Assembly: GCA_944470555.2 (NCBI GenBank)
Contig: OX104127.1
Span: 57,382,140-57,446,139 of the forward strand
DNA: 64,000 bases
Reading direction: 5' to 3'
Origin: Heterobilharzia americana
Lineage: Eukaryota > Platyhelminthes > Trematoda > Strigeidida > Schistosomatidae
This document shows positions 24,601 to 34,354 of the stretch, piece after piece. Both the position numbers and the translations under genes were made by a program. The first letter of the stretch is position 1. Every line of letters starts with the position of its first letter. A model generated the notes under the pieces. The model was not told where the DNA came from, searched no databases, and saw only the letters and a list, made by a program, of their open reading frames with translations.

Positions 24601-27460
24601 CTGACATCAGTTGGAGAAGCATTGAACAGCACTGTACAGCTGTTTCGTCCTTGTGGTGGACTCGTCAGTAGTATGCGCCCACCACCTCACCAGGGATCGA
24701 ACTGTGAACCTTCAGGTTTCACGGCGAACGCGTTAACCATCCAGTCACTGAGTCGGGTTGAGTTCAATGCTTCACATTTTCCAACTTCTATCAATTTTCG
24801 ATACAGTGCGACTTACCACCTAAGGTCTTCAGTTAGCATCTACTTCCCTTCCGTCTTGGTCCACCACACGGGTCACGGCTTGTCATTACAACTTCGGGAT
24901 ATCCATCTAGAAGCATGTCAGTAATTAGGACTATACAGCAATGTATTTTGAGGTTAATGGGGATTTTAATTTTGAGGTAGTATTCACCACGAACTGACAT
25001 CAATTAGAGAGCCATCGGAAACCTGGGAACACTGGACAGCTGCTTCGTCCAAGTGCAGGACTCCTCAGCAGTACGCACCCACGACCCGGCTAGGGGTCGA
25101 TCACATCTTTGTATATCATCCGTCGCTTTTAAAGTATGACGGTTCATACCGTCTTACACTAAGGGATACTTTTGGCTATTGTAAGTGAAACATATAAATG
25201 ATTTCAGTGCAGACAGTTTACATCTCCCGACGCGGCTCAGGCCCACAGTCAGAAAATTCATCGACTAGTGCCAGGTCTTAGTCTGAACACCCTGAATCCT
25301 CTTCCAGCCTAATCCACCTTCTGGTAGCGTTAGATATCGATGTAGACGGTGGCTCAGCATGCACATTATTTGTCTAAGCCAACCTAGTAAATGAAGGTTC
25401 ATAGCTTTACAGACTGACTTTTATTCCTTCCCTAAACCCTTCATCTGACGTCAATATTCCTCACATGGTAATTCCACTATACACAAGCTATGCTACAAAG
25501 ACGCATATGGTCAAAACCTGTAGTCTCTTCATACCGTCTAATTACAACGGCCATGTCTAACTGCCGTATAACAGGATAGAGCGAACTGCGGCGTACAATA
25601 TTCATCCTATAATAGGCCGTCGAATATCTTGCCAATCAGTAACAGAGAGGATGCGAATTAGCAAATTCCAAATGGGACTTTTCTGTCTGAACTGAGATTT
25701 AGTTAGGAACCAGCCCATTCAAGTTGATTCAACTCACTATGGTATAATACTTTCCTTTTTTTTCCTCTTCAATATGAATCAATATTATGACATCAGTCGT
25801 TCGAGTTAACATATGTTAATTACAACAATGAAAGTTCATTCATTATCGAATAGATTGTCACTGTATAAATTAATATGTAATGACAAGTTTACACATAATG
25901 ATATCATTATTACTTGTCGCTTAAGTCCCTAGCGGAACATAGGGCTTCAGCAGCACGTCTCCATTCCACTCTCTTCTCTGCAATCTTTTGAACCTGGCGC
26001 CACGACTGCCCATAAGCTCTCATTTCTTTCTCACACAATCTCCTCCATGTCACCCTCGGACGTCCGACTCGCCGTTTCCCATCTGGGTTCCACTCGAGTG
26101 CCTGGCTCGGCGCGTGATGTCCCCACATAGTCTTCTCAGTGTATGTCTAATCCATCTCCACTCTCTCCTGTATATTTGTTGGGCGATAAGTTGTTGGTTG
26201 GTTCGTTGTCAGCGAGCCAGAGTTCCTTGTTGCTTATTCTTATTATTCTGGCCCGCTGATCTTGAGTACGGAGTGAGCGTAGATGGCAGTTGTTGATGAA
26301 TGTCTGTAGTTTGCTGGAAATGCTTTTCATGACACGCCAACTCTCTGGATGAACCATATAGCAGCACTGACTTGGCTGGATTGGTGTTGAAAATCTGGAT
26401 CTTGTTCATGCTTTATGCTGGGTGCAGTAGATCTTCACACTGATTTCAGATTAACGAAAGCCCGTCTTGCTGTCTTTTTGATCCTGGCTGCATTGACATC
26501 CTCATCTGTGCCTGTCGCGATGCCTGTAGTTGAAACAATGTTGCCTGCCTAGGTAGGTGGTAGGTGAAAGAGACTACTTCCTTTAGGTTTCTTCCGTTGA
26601 TGGTGATTGGTGGTTGTTGTTGATGCTGTTGTTCGTCGGGTATCTCCATCATCTCTGTTTTCTCTGCATTCACTTGAAGTCCCATCTTCGCTGCCTCATC
26701 TCTTCTGACAACTCGTTACTTTTCGCCTGTAGATCTTCGAGTTTGTGCGACATGAAACGTAAATCATCGGCGAAATCCAAATCTTTTAGGGTCTTCTCAT
26801 CGGTCCAGCATATGCCCGTCTTGTCGCTCCTCACTGTTTGCTGCATGATCCAGTCCACCACAATTAAGAAGATCATGGGTTATAGTAGGCAGCCAGGTTT
26901 TACAATAACAGCATCATTATTGATAGTGTTGTGTTGTTTAAGATATCAACTATAAGGTTTTCTTCAGAAATTATTTTGTTGCTTGTCCTCATGGCTTAAA
27001 ATCAGGATAACCAATCAAAGGAAGATGAAAACAACGACATGACCTTGACAGAAACAACCAATCACACGTAAGGTCATCAGGAGGAGCTACTAAACAAATT
27101 GTAGAGAAAACCTTACAGTTCACTTTTTTTCTGATGTTTGTGCTGATAATATTGTCTAGAATGATAATGAATGTTCCACGATTAAATTGTCCAGCTCAGA
27201 GAACACTGTACCATCAAAATTATCCTCATAATCTACAAATATTTTATATCATCTCAAAGTCATTATTATCTTCCAGTTGTTTTAGTCAAATCACATTTCT
27301 GATGTATTGAAATTTATAAAAGAATGACAAACGTTTGAAAAAATATGTTACATATATTTTCTGTTTTAGAACTGTAATCGATTTTGATCGTTTATGGATT
27401 TCTGGTGAAGATCTATTGTCTCATAGCAGTATACCTAGACACCGTGAAACAGTCAAATGA
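21629..27460 (+). CDS. Candidate three-exon host gene (21629-21702, 21749-21907, 27370-27460)
   Basis: Exon 1 starts at ATG 21629 with an in-frame TAA 12 nt upstream. It encodes a very basic stretch (MKCNKTKRTKKKLRKLTSW...) and ends AG|GTGGGT. A 46-nt intron (21703-21748) ends ATTTAG. Exon 2 joins in phase and encodes an acidic stretch (EVEADINEVPVSADDETTD), ending at donor GTAAGC. A 5462-nt intron ends in the pyrimidine-rich TTTTCTGTTTTAG. Exon 3 joins in phase (TVIDFDRLWISGEDLLSHSS...) and stops at TGA 27458-27460; ATTAAA follows at 27480. The product is about 107 residues, with no signal or membrane segment, and I do not recognise it. Phase agreement across both introns, and one tiny early plus one long later intron, support a real gene. 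Other internal exons cannot be excluded. Confidence 0.52.
22730..23749 (+). mobile_element. RTE-B 5'-truncated insertion (B3) in the host intron
   Basis: The last ~1 kb of RTE-B. It runs from just after the catalytic loop (SGNLRMFGIRFSPPKCKFLL, 22771-22830) through DHFTYLGSRISPG, AVLSVLLYGCETWPL, QVFDHRCLRSVG and HRLPRHTMLVEVGAGW to a (GAT)n tail. An 11-bp direct repeat, ACCTTGATGTG, flanks it (22719-22729 and 23750-23760): a target-site duplication. A stop and frameshift near 23160 break the frame. Unlike the 54-60 kb copies it keeps an open frame through GVSVADEIS. Confidence 0.9.
23761..24559. other. Intronic sequence, no element recognised
   Basis: Part of the long intron of the candidate gene. 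No open frame or shared repeat could be assigned. Confidence 0.35.
24560..24790 (-). repeat. tRNA-headed SINE with hammerhead motif (family 2, copy 1)
   Basis: On the minus strand a tRNA-like head (A-box-like TGGATGGTTAACGC, B-box-like GTTCGATCCC, about 24755-24690) is followed directly by a hammerhead-ribozyme motif and a tail (CAACTGATGTCAGTCCGTG) that recurs in a second copy 0.4 kb away. Head plus hammerhead is the plan of the schistosome Sm-alpha SINEs. It lies antisense in the long intron of the 21.6-27.5 kb gene. Confidence 0.68.
24619..24678 (-). ncRNA. Hammerhead ribozyme motif, core apparently intact
   Basis: The minus strand contains CTGACGAG (24668-24661, matching CUGANGA), stem II GTCC..GGAC with an ACCACAA loop, then GAAAC (24646-24642). 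Stem III is ACAGC/GCTGT with a short loop. A possible stem I comes from GCAT/ATGC at the outer ends. All canonical core positions (CUGANGA, GAAA, U-H at the cleavage site) can be placed. Hammerheads self-cleave RNA; activity here is inferred from the motif. Confidence 0.65.
24960..25110 (-). repeat. SINE with hammerhead motif (family 2, copy 2)
   Basis: Shares the tail (AATTGATGTCAGTTCGTGG on the minus strand) and ribozyme region with copy 1; its tRNA-like head is largely lost (GTGATCGACCCC remains). Confidence 0.6.
25025..25080 (-). ncRNA. Hammerhead ribozyme motif, degenerate
   Basis: The minus strand carries CTGAGGAG, stem II GTCC/GGAC and CGAAG, in the order of copy 1. The last A of GAAA is G, and stem III is weaker (GCAGC against GTGTT), so cleavage is doubtful. 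Confidence 0.5.
25190..25690 (-). mobile_element. Old RTE-B-related fragment (B4)
   Basis: The minus strand shows decayed equivalents of the RTE-B C-terminus (AVRSILLYG, MKRLQVF, MNLH, SHRL) in several frames. It is much more diverged than other RTE-B copies, so it may be an older subfamily. Confidence 0.55.
25905..26893 (-). mobile_element. RTE-A copy 4, 5'-truncated, in the host intron
   Basis: The minus strand encodes MIFLIVVDWIMQQTV (26876-26832), TLKDLDFADDLRFMSHKLED (about 26794-26735, with catalytic FADD), INGRNLKEVVSFTY, then ALEWNPDGKRRVGRPRVTWR (26097-26038) and RVEWRRAAEALCSARDL to an AT-rich 3' end near 25905. Frameshifts interrupt it. The 5' truncation lies at about 26893. ATCATTATT occurs on both sides (near 25901 and 26920) and might be a target duplication with filler, but this is uncertain. 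Confidence 0.84.
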
Positions 27461-27879
27461 ATTACCGGTCAGTAATGATATTAAAGTTTTTACATGAGAT
27501 TTCATTTTATAAAACATAATCTCAACTGTAATTTTCTATTCAATTGTTTTATACATCACTTGAACAAACTTGTTTTGTATTCAAATAGACAGGAGATTCT
27601 TCTATAAACAAATAACACTTGGTAATGCATAAAATAAGTTTTCTTATAGATCACTTAAGATATTTTCAAGCAGTATTGTGTATGCTTGTTGTAAAGATAA
27701 TTTTTATGATTACTTTCTTTGAAATGTCCTTTTGTTATGTAACGAGAGAATAGATCTACTTCTAAGTGGAAGTATTGAACCTTATAAATGTTAGCTAGTT
27801 ATTGACGAACTTGTGCAAAACTGACCGACAAAATCGATGTAGAATCTTACACAGAACTGTGTATGGAAGGGTGAGAAAT

Positions 27880-28340
27880 TTGGAAATCACTGATAATGAA
27901 ATCGTCCTATCATTTCGAGGACTACGCAGTCTACACTTATCTACATAGGTCAGATCAACAGTCAGATACTTCATACATTGGAGCCACCAATAACAGCCCT
28001 CTTCTAACTTGACCCAACTTCTCCTAGCACTGCAATACACGTCGAGGTAGGCGGTAGATCAACATGAGTAACACATTTCCTAGCCGTCTTAATCGCTGAA
28101 GGTTCTCTGCCTAGTAACCTTCAACTGACTTCTACATTTCCTAACATGACGAAGACACCTATGTCCATAGACTTGTATTCTCTTCATATCCTCTACTTTC
28201 AACAGCTATGTCTCAGTTATATAGCAGGACAGGACGGACTACACTGCAGTATACTCATCCTTTAACAGGTAGTTGGATATCTCGCCAATCAACGTTGGAG
28301 ATGATGGAAGTTGATAAATTTCCCAAACGGATGTTTTAAA
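27880..28340 (-). mobile_element. Old RTE-B-related fragment (B5)
   Basis: The minus strand gives KLEEGCYWWLQCMKYLTVDL and YVDKCRLRS, equivalents of the RTE-B GSGWKKARGG..WHQCMKSLTVGLSHVGRCRL region. It has many stops and is diverged in the same way as B4. Confidence 0.6.
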
Positions 28341-28794
28341 ACCGGGCTGAGATTTCGTCAGTAACTAACCCGTCTGCTTTGATGCAATTCAAGCGGCTAA
28401 CGGATTCTGCCACTTCACTGCGTATCCTTAGACTAAAAGTGATTGCAGACCGGTCTAGAAGGATAGTCTTACATTTGATCAGTGCCAGGAAAATGCATGC
28501 CAAACTCAGTGAGATTTCTATTAAAGGCGTTCAGAAGAGTCTACATTTTTATAAGTATCTTCACGTAGCAGGAAAATTTTGCCTGCGTAATGGAAGTTAA
28601 CTGGATATCCTCCGGAGAGTTCACATCGGTCTCAGTGAAGTCAGACATACCTAAATTTACGTACAATAATGCATCTTTGAAGAAGTTAAACGGTGACGGA
28701 CTTGTCTAGTTGAGAGTCAATCCGTCTTAAGATTGATAACTGTTAAGCGGAGTCTAATTCACTGCAAACTCCATCTATCCAAATCAACATACTA

Positions 28795-30010
28795 CCGGGC
28801 ATTACTGAGTTATGGTCCGAGTTGCCACAGTTCATATCACCACATGAGGTAGAAAGTCAGTAAAGTGGAAAATGAAGAAAGGAAAATTCAGTCAAGGGGA
28901 ACATAAAGTACTCAGAGAGAGAGAGAGAGAAAGCAAGGATGAAAAAAATGGTGAGATTCGGTATATAGTATCGTTAAGATGAGAATAATGTGTGTATACA
29001 TCTGCACCACTGACTTCGATTCTCAGCTATGCGATCACCTACTATCAGTCTCCAACTACTGGTTTCTCTTGTCTCCACTGGACTCCAACTGTTATGACCC
29101 TACGCTATCTTATATATAACGATGCAACGCTCCGAGACGAATACGATTAACGACATAACAATGACTCCTCAACTCGATATTCAGCTGACACCAGAAGAAG
29201 ACGATGAGACTGAAAATCTGTTTACTCTAACCGAATTGAATAAGTGAAAAGTCAGTCGTTTATATATTCTTAGATGGCTCTGGGCAGAGAAAACGAAATA
29301 GCATATTGAAAGTGTAAAACGGACCAATCAGCGTTTAGCATTCTAAACTGCGGTAAAAATAAGAAACATAACATGCCGCAAAAAGGGCGCGAAAATAAGG
29401 CTTAAACTTTACAATGATAATATAAAAATATTGTAAGTTAATCCTAGGGATTGGCCAACGCCAACTGGCTAGCCTGCGTCGCCCCACATGGCTCAAACCA
29501 ACAGTCAAACTTTATACATTCATGCCGTTTTAGTTTGCTCTTCCTGAGCCATTTTCCAGCCTGAACCTACTTTGGCCATCATTATGTCATGAGACAGACG
29601 GCCACTAGGTATACGTAACACATAACCCAGACAGCTATCTCAGTTGATGAAGCTTCACAACCGTGTCAACTGACTCATCTCTACGGTGAGCCTGACTTCT
29701 GGGTTATTCACCTGGTGACACCATGGAATACGGCCTGGCCTATACTACGAAGGCAACGAAGGTAAAACGCCTGAAATCTTCTCATGTCTTCCACCTTCAA
29801 TGTCCATGTTTCACAGCCATATAGTAGAACAGAGTGCACTGATGTGCATTACACGCCACCCTTAATAGACAATCGGACATCACGGTGGCGTAAGTTGGCA
29901 AATTCAGTCGGACTTTTGTATCGGTGTAGAGATTTCATCTGTCACTGACCCACCAGGGTAGGGTTGATCCTACTTCTCAGGTAAGTAAAGTGGTCGACAC
30001 GTCAGCACAA
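28795..30010 (-). mobile_element. RTE-B 3' part (B6), split by an insertion
   Basis: 28795-29089 is the 3' UTR and coding end, and 29466-30010 continues upstream on the minus strand (GCETW-, CLRS- and SHRL-like blocks in broken frames). A (GA)n run at 28913-28931 sits where B1 and B8 also have a GA/CT microsatellite. Its 3' tail (ATGTTGATTTGGATAGATGG) resembles that of B7 and lacks the GAT repeats of the 54-60 kb copies, suggesting a subfamily. Confidence 0.75.
29090..29460. repeat. Solo-LTR-like insertion in RTE-B
   Basis: A ~371-bp non-RTE block starting TGTTATGACC interrupts RTE-B between two CCAAC pentamers (29085-29089 and 29461-29465), as a 5-bp target duplication would. A TATA-like ATATATAAACG with an upstream inverted CCAAT lies on the minus strand. 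The right end (CCAACG) does not show the usual CA, so solo LTR is the favoured but unproven reading. Confidence 0.45.
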
Positions 30011-30841
30011 CAGGGTGAACAAGTGAAGCATGCTGATTTAGTTAGACTGTGATTTGAAATGGTGAGGGGATAGAAAGTGAACAATCGAAACAAGGTCTTG
30101 TATATAAGTAACATAACTTACATTGAGTATTCAATAGAGATGCCAGTATGCGAAACATATGATACAATGTGTTCCCACTTTTATGGCTTTCTATGTGCTT
30201 CCAGATTTTCATTTACACACTTTCGATTGACCAAAACATCAGTTTTCAGTCATTTATCATGAGATGATAATTTCAAAATTCAACTGGAATTACATTTGGA
30301 GTCGAATTCACGCATAGGTGATTGTTTACCGGGTTAACTGTTGTCCAGTTTGAGTTGTAAGGAATGTTGACTTTTTATGACAGTTAGCTTGATATAATAT
30401 GTACATCCTAATTTTCGTGTTTGTGTTATGAATACATTTATCATTTCATTGTTCAATTTAATGTTTTATTGACGTTGAAATACGTTTTAATCGAAGGAGG
30501 ATAGCGTTTTATCAACTCACTTACCGGAATAAAAAAAGTATACATCGGTTATCAAAGCCAAGAGCACTGAAAATTCTGTCTGTATTACTCTGTTTTGAAA
30601 TATGAATGATGGGAGTTAGGTGATGTCTTCGTTTTCTAGTTGGCTTAATTCATATGCATGTGTCAGGTGTTTGTAACTCGTCTGATTTGGTTTAACTTCT
30701 CATCATCATCATGATCATCAGCAGATATCTAAATGACATATGAACTTTATTCTTCTGTCTAATATAAATCACAGCTTCATCGAATTATTTTAATCTGAAA
30801 CTATATTACAATGATTGATAGGTGATCATCACTATATGGTG
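30011..30841. other. No gene recognised
   Basis: A+T-rich; no splice-consistent exon or shared repeat found. Confidence 0.35.
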
Positions 30842-31230
30842 TCATTGATATAAGTAGATTTGAGGAACCAGTCGACTTATAAAGTCATCTGAAATGCCGT
30901 GTCCATTATCTTTGTCAGCAAACAGTGTATTTGTGTCTTGTTCGTATTGTTTTCTCTGAAATGGGTTGTTTAGTCGTGGAGATGCTTTCATCGTCTTTCT
31001 AGACACAGACACCATCACCACTAACTTCCATATGAAGTAATGAGCTGTCAACATCTCTCTATGAGTGGTTCAGTAGCTTAACTTGATGAACTGGTTTTTG
31101 ATTGGCTGTCTCCTTTGATTGTTGTGCCATTGACTGTGTAGACTTTCCTGTTGTCTGTTCCTCCGCTTGACATCTGACCTTTCTGTCGTTTATCATTAAT
31201 CTCATTGGTTGGTAGATTGGGTCTATGTCA
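30842..31230 (-). mobile_element. Penelope-like element 3' fragment, inverted arm
   Basis: The minus strand encodes the PLE region downstream of the GIY-YIG core (MLTAHYFIWKLVVMVSVSRK, then TMKASPRLNNPFQR). It matches 31530-31650 and 38620-38710 on the plus strand. The opposite copy starts at once to the right, forming an imperfect palindrome centred near 31230. Confidence 0.65.
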
Positions 31231-31660
31231 ATGCATGTGGATAACTATGGACATGAATTCAATTTCGACAATGTAGAAATCTTGGACGAAGAGAGAATTC
31301 CTAGAAGCTTGGCATTCAGGTCAGTCAGTTAGCAATCGACAGATATGTAGACATAAACCCAATCTACCAAATATTGAGAAAAATGGTAAACAACAGATAG
31401 GTGAGAGGTCAAACAGAGGGACAGCCATTGGGAAAATCTATACAGTCAATGACACAAGAATCAAAGGAAACAACCAATCACAAACCAGTCTGTCAGGGCA
31501 AGCTACCAAATCACTCACGCACGGAAAGACATTGACAGCTTATTACTTCATACGGAAGTTAATGGTGATGGTGTCTGTGTCTAGAAAGACAATGAAAGTT
31601 TCTCCACCATTAAACAACCCAGTTCAGAGAACACAATACAACAAAGATCATCGCCTGATC
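31231..31660 (+). mobile_element. Penelope-like element 3' fragment, plus arm
   Basis: Begins in the C-terminal part of a GIY-YIG endonuclease (DNYGHEFNFDNVEIL at about 31241-31285) and continues to VSVSRKTMKVSPPLNNPVQR. Same family as 30842-31230 (minus) and 38380-38710 (plus). Confidence 0.68.
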
Positions 31661-32053
31661 TGCAGATATTCTCCACCATTTCAAAATCATACGAGCGTAA
31701 CACGCTTCACGTTGTTTGAAGATGAGAGGACTTCTTCCAAAGGCAAGCTTACACAAATGCACAACTATTCTTTCTCCATGAGTTCCTACATCAACATATT
31801 TTGCTGAAGAGTGTCAGATATAGATCGGCGATTAACTGTCTAATAGGATGGAAAATAGCTGAACAAAGTGGAAGACAAATAGTACAATCGATGATCACAA
31901 ATGCACATCATCGGATGCGGAAATACCAATCAGTGATTAACAATCAAAAGAGAATGAATGGCTGAAAGTTGTACAGATTGAAATATAATGAAAAGTGAAG
32001 CAGTAATAAAAATAGATTTTCTGTCAGTAGTGAAAACAACACCAGCGCTGTAC

Positions 32054-32641
32054 ATTCGTATATATACATTTGATATTTAAAGACTGAAATCCGTGAGGAA
32101 GATTATTCTTGAATAATGGAAGGTTGAAATAAGAATCATGGTGGTTGTGATAATCATAATAATAGTAGTAAAGATGGATAGTGGTTAGCGGTGGAATCCA
32201 GGATACGAACTTCGTCCTATTTGGGAATCGTCAGCTGGGTACACCTACCACCTCCTCGTGAGTGATGTTGTCCCCACCGGGACTCCAACTCAGAAGCGAT
32301 CACTTCAATCACCAGAGCGTTATCCACTACACCACCGAGCCACGATAGTCACCAATCAATTCGGTCCAATCAACGACGGTATAATACAAGCAATAAGACA
32401 CAATAATAATGTTGCTAGTTGATGACGTACAAGTTGAATGGTAACAAAACGGGGTCACGTAAGATTTTTATATGGTTTACAAGGTGCATATAGATTACAA
32501 AGGGGTGGAAACGTGACAGAGTTAATAAACAATTAAAGGTGATTAGGTAATTTATATGAGACAACAAGTTAATTGGAATAAATTGAAAATGGTTTGTTAA
32601 AAGCTGCGATTATCAGGAAGATTAAATGAAGTAACACCGTA
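32054..32641 (-). repeat. Left inverted repeat flanking a PLE, with tRNA-like head and hammerhead
   Basis: 588 bp that recurs inverted at 33489-34487, where a 392-bp RTE-B insertion makes up most of the length difference. On the minus strand it holds a tRNA-like segment (GGTGTAGTGGATAACGC and GAGTTGGAGTCCC, about 32335-32275) followed by a hammerhead motif. PLEs are known to carry pseudo-LTRs in direct or inverted arrangement, often with hammerheads, so this may be such a pseudo-LTR containing an Sm-alpha-like unit. Confidence 0.7.
32193..32245 (-). ncRNA. Hammerhead ribozyme motif in the left inverted repeat
   Basis: The minus strand shows stem I CCAG/CTGG, core CTGACGA (32234-32228), stem II TCC/GGA with a CAAATA loop, then CGAAG and ATC before CTGGATTCC. 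The order and the CCCAAATAGGACGAA segment are those of schistosome Sm-alpha hammerheads. GAAG replaces GAAA, so a G-U pair would be needed at stem III and activity may be weak. Confidence 0.62.
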
Positions 32642-32768
32642 AACTGTTCAACATTAAAATAAAATAATGATGACTATGTTAGAGTACAAAGATTATTCTG
32701 ACAAAAGGGGGTTGGATTGAAAAGACAAAATAGGGGACGAACCACACCAAGACTAAAATAAATTAAGG

Positions 32769-33295
32769 CTAAGGTAGAGACAAAGACTGTACATACTTCT
32801 TTTGTACACAAAGTTCAAACTTCACTTCATGGATAGCCAAGGTCTCTGCTGTTTTTAGAAATTGAACACAGAGGAAACATGAAATGTTTGAGCGAATTCG
32901 ATAAACAGCCTTAAAATTATTTTTTTGGTCGGTTGAATGATTGAAATCGGTTAAATGTTCAAACATAGTACTTCTAATGCATTTTCTTTCACCCTTATAC
33001 ATGTAGACATCAATCTTTGACCACGACCAATGTACCATGCTGAATAGAAGCAGGTGAACTGGTAGATACACATGAAGGTGGTCTGTCGAAGGATATTGTC
33101 TTTTACACAAACAGAGAACAATTTACGACAAGTAAAGATCAAATGAAGTTTGGGTGAAAAAAATGTCCTAAAAATTGATCTGGAAAGACGATTTTTCAGG
33201 ATGTCTGGTCCTATATCACTTTCAAACTCCAGATTCATGAACAATGTCATTTTAGTAACTAAGCTGATGACTAGTTTCGCATGTCTTTCTTGCAT
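32769..33295 (-). pseudogene. Penelope-like GIY-YIG endonuclease fragment
   Basis: The minus strand encodes, across a frameshift, FMCIYQFTCFYSAWYIGRG (about 33074-33015), fitting the GIY-YIG core of PLE endonucleases as IYQF..WYIG. RVKENALE follows, then FNHSTDQKNNFKAVYRI and LKTAETLAIHEVKFELCVQ. A PLE endonuclease nicks the target for reverse transcription. The RT domain is missing. The fragment lies between the two inverted repeats and reads toward the left one, whose hammerhead is on the same strand. Confidence 0.72.
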
Positions 33296-33881
33296 ACTCT
33301 TATCAGCAAATCAGCTTGGATGGTGGTTTTAAACTGAAGCCTAACCTCTGTGTTCGAAAGAAGTATGCACAGCGTTTATCTCTACGTTGGTCTTAACGGT
33401 CTTGGTGTCCTTCGTTCCTTTTTTATTTATTCAACTTCTCCGTTTGTTAGGTTAATCTTTCTACCCTAGAATTATCATTTTTATTTTCCAGTGTTACTTC
33501 ATTTAATCTCCCTGATAATCGCAGCTTTTAATAAACCATTTTCAATTTATTCCAATTAACTTGTTGTCTCATATAAATTACCTAATCACCTTTAATTGTT
33601 TATTAAATCTGTCACGTTTCCACCCCTTTGTAATCTATATGCACCTTATAAACCATATAAAAATCTTACGTGACCCCGTTTTGTTACCATTCAACTTGTA
33701 CATCATCAACTAGCAACATTATTATTGTGTCTTATTGCTTGTATTATACCGTCGTTGATTGGACCGAATTGATTGGTGACTATCGTGGCTCGGTGGTGTA
33801 GTGGATAACGCTCTGGTGATTGAAGTGATCGCTTCTGAGTTGGAGTCCCGGTGGGGACAACATCACTCACGAGGAGGTGGT

Positions 33882-33937
33882 AGGTGTACTCAGCTGCCGA
33901 TGCCCAAATAGGACGAAGTTCGTATCCTGAATTCCAC
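33882..33937 (+). ncRNA. Hammerhead motif with damaged core
   Basis: Same architecture as the left-repeat motif (CCCAAATAGGACGAA, then ATCCTGAATTCC). The core reads CTGCCGA, losing the invariant A, and stem I is shortened to CAG/CTG. Probably inactive. Confidence 0.6.
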
Positions 33938-33962
33938 CGCTAACCAATATCCATCTTTACTA

Positions 33963-34354
33963 GGTCCGAGGTGGCCAGACTGAAACAAGGCACCGATGTA
34001 TGAAGTCTCCGACTATTGGTTTGAGCCATGTGGGACGATGCAGACTACGTGGTTGGTGTCTGCGGGACAAGAGGAACCAGTGGTTGGAGACTTTAGGGGA
34101 TATGGCTCTGAACCGATGTCAGTGGCGCAGATGTATGCATACATTAACCCTATCTTAACGACGCTATATCGAATCTCACCACCTTCTCATTCTTAGTTTC
34201 CCTCTTTTGGCACTTTATATTTCTTCTCACTGCATTCTCGTTTCTTCATCTTGCGCCTCCCTGCCTTTTTACTTGATGTACTGATATGAGGTGTGGCGGC
34301 AACTCGGACCGTTACGCAGTTGTGCCTGGTCGTAGGTTGATCTGGATGGATAGG
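33963..34354 (+). mobile_element. RTE-B 3'-end insertion (B7) with 13-bp target duplication
   Basis: Starts in GPRWPD-like coding sequence (AGGTCCGAGGTGGCC), passes the SHVG and WLETL-like blocks and the 3' UTR, and ends with a GGATGGATAGG tail. TCCATCTTTACTA flanks it at 33950-33962 and 34355-34367. The inverted repeat at 32.1-32.6 kb has a single copy of this 13-mer in an uninterrupted context: the empty site. Confidence 0.93.

Noticed and set aside
25901..26930. A secure target duplication (ATCATTATT) for RTE-A copy 4
   Set aside because: The right copy is about 25 bp beyond the last RTE-A homology, and the word is low-complexity and common here.
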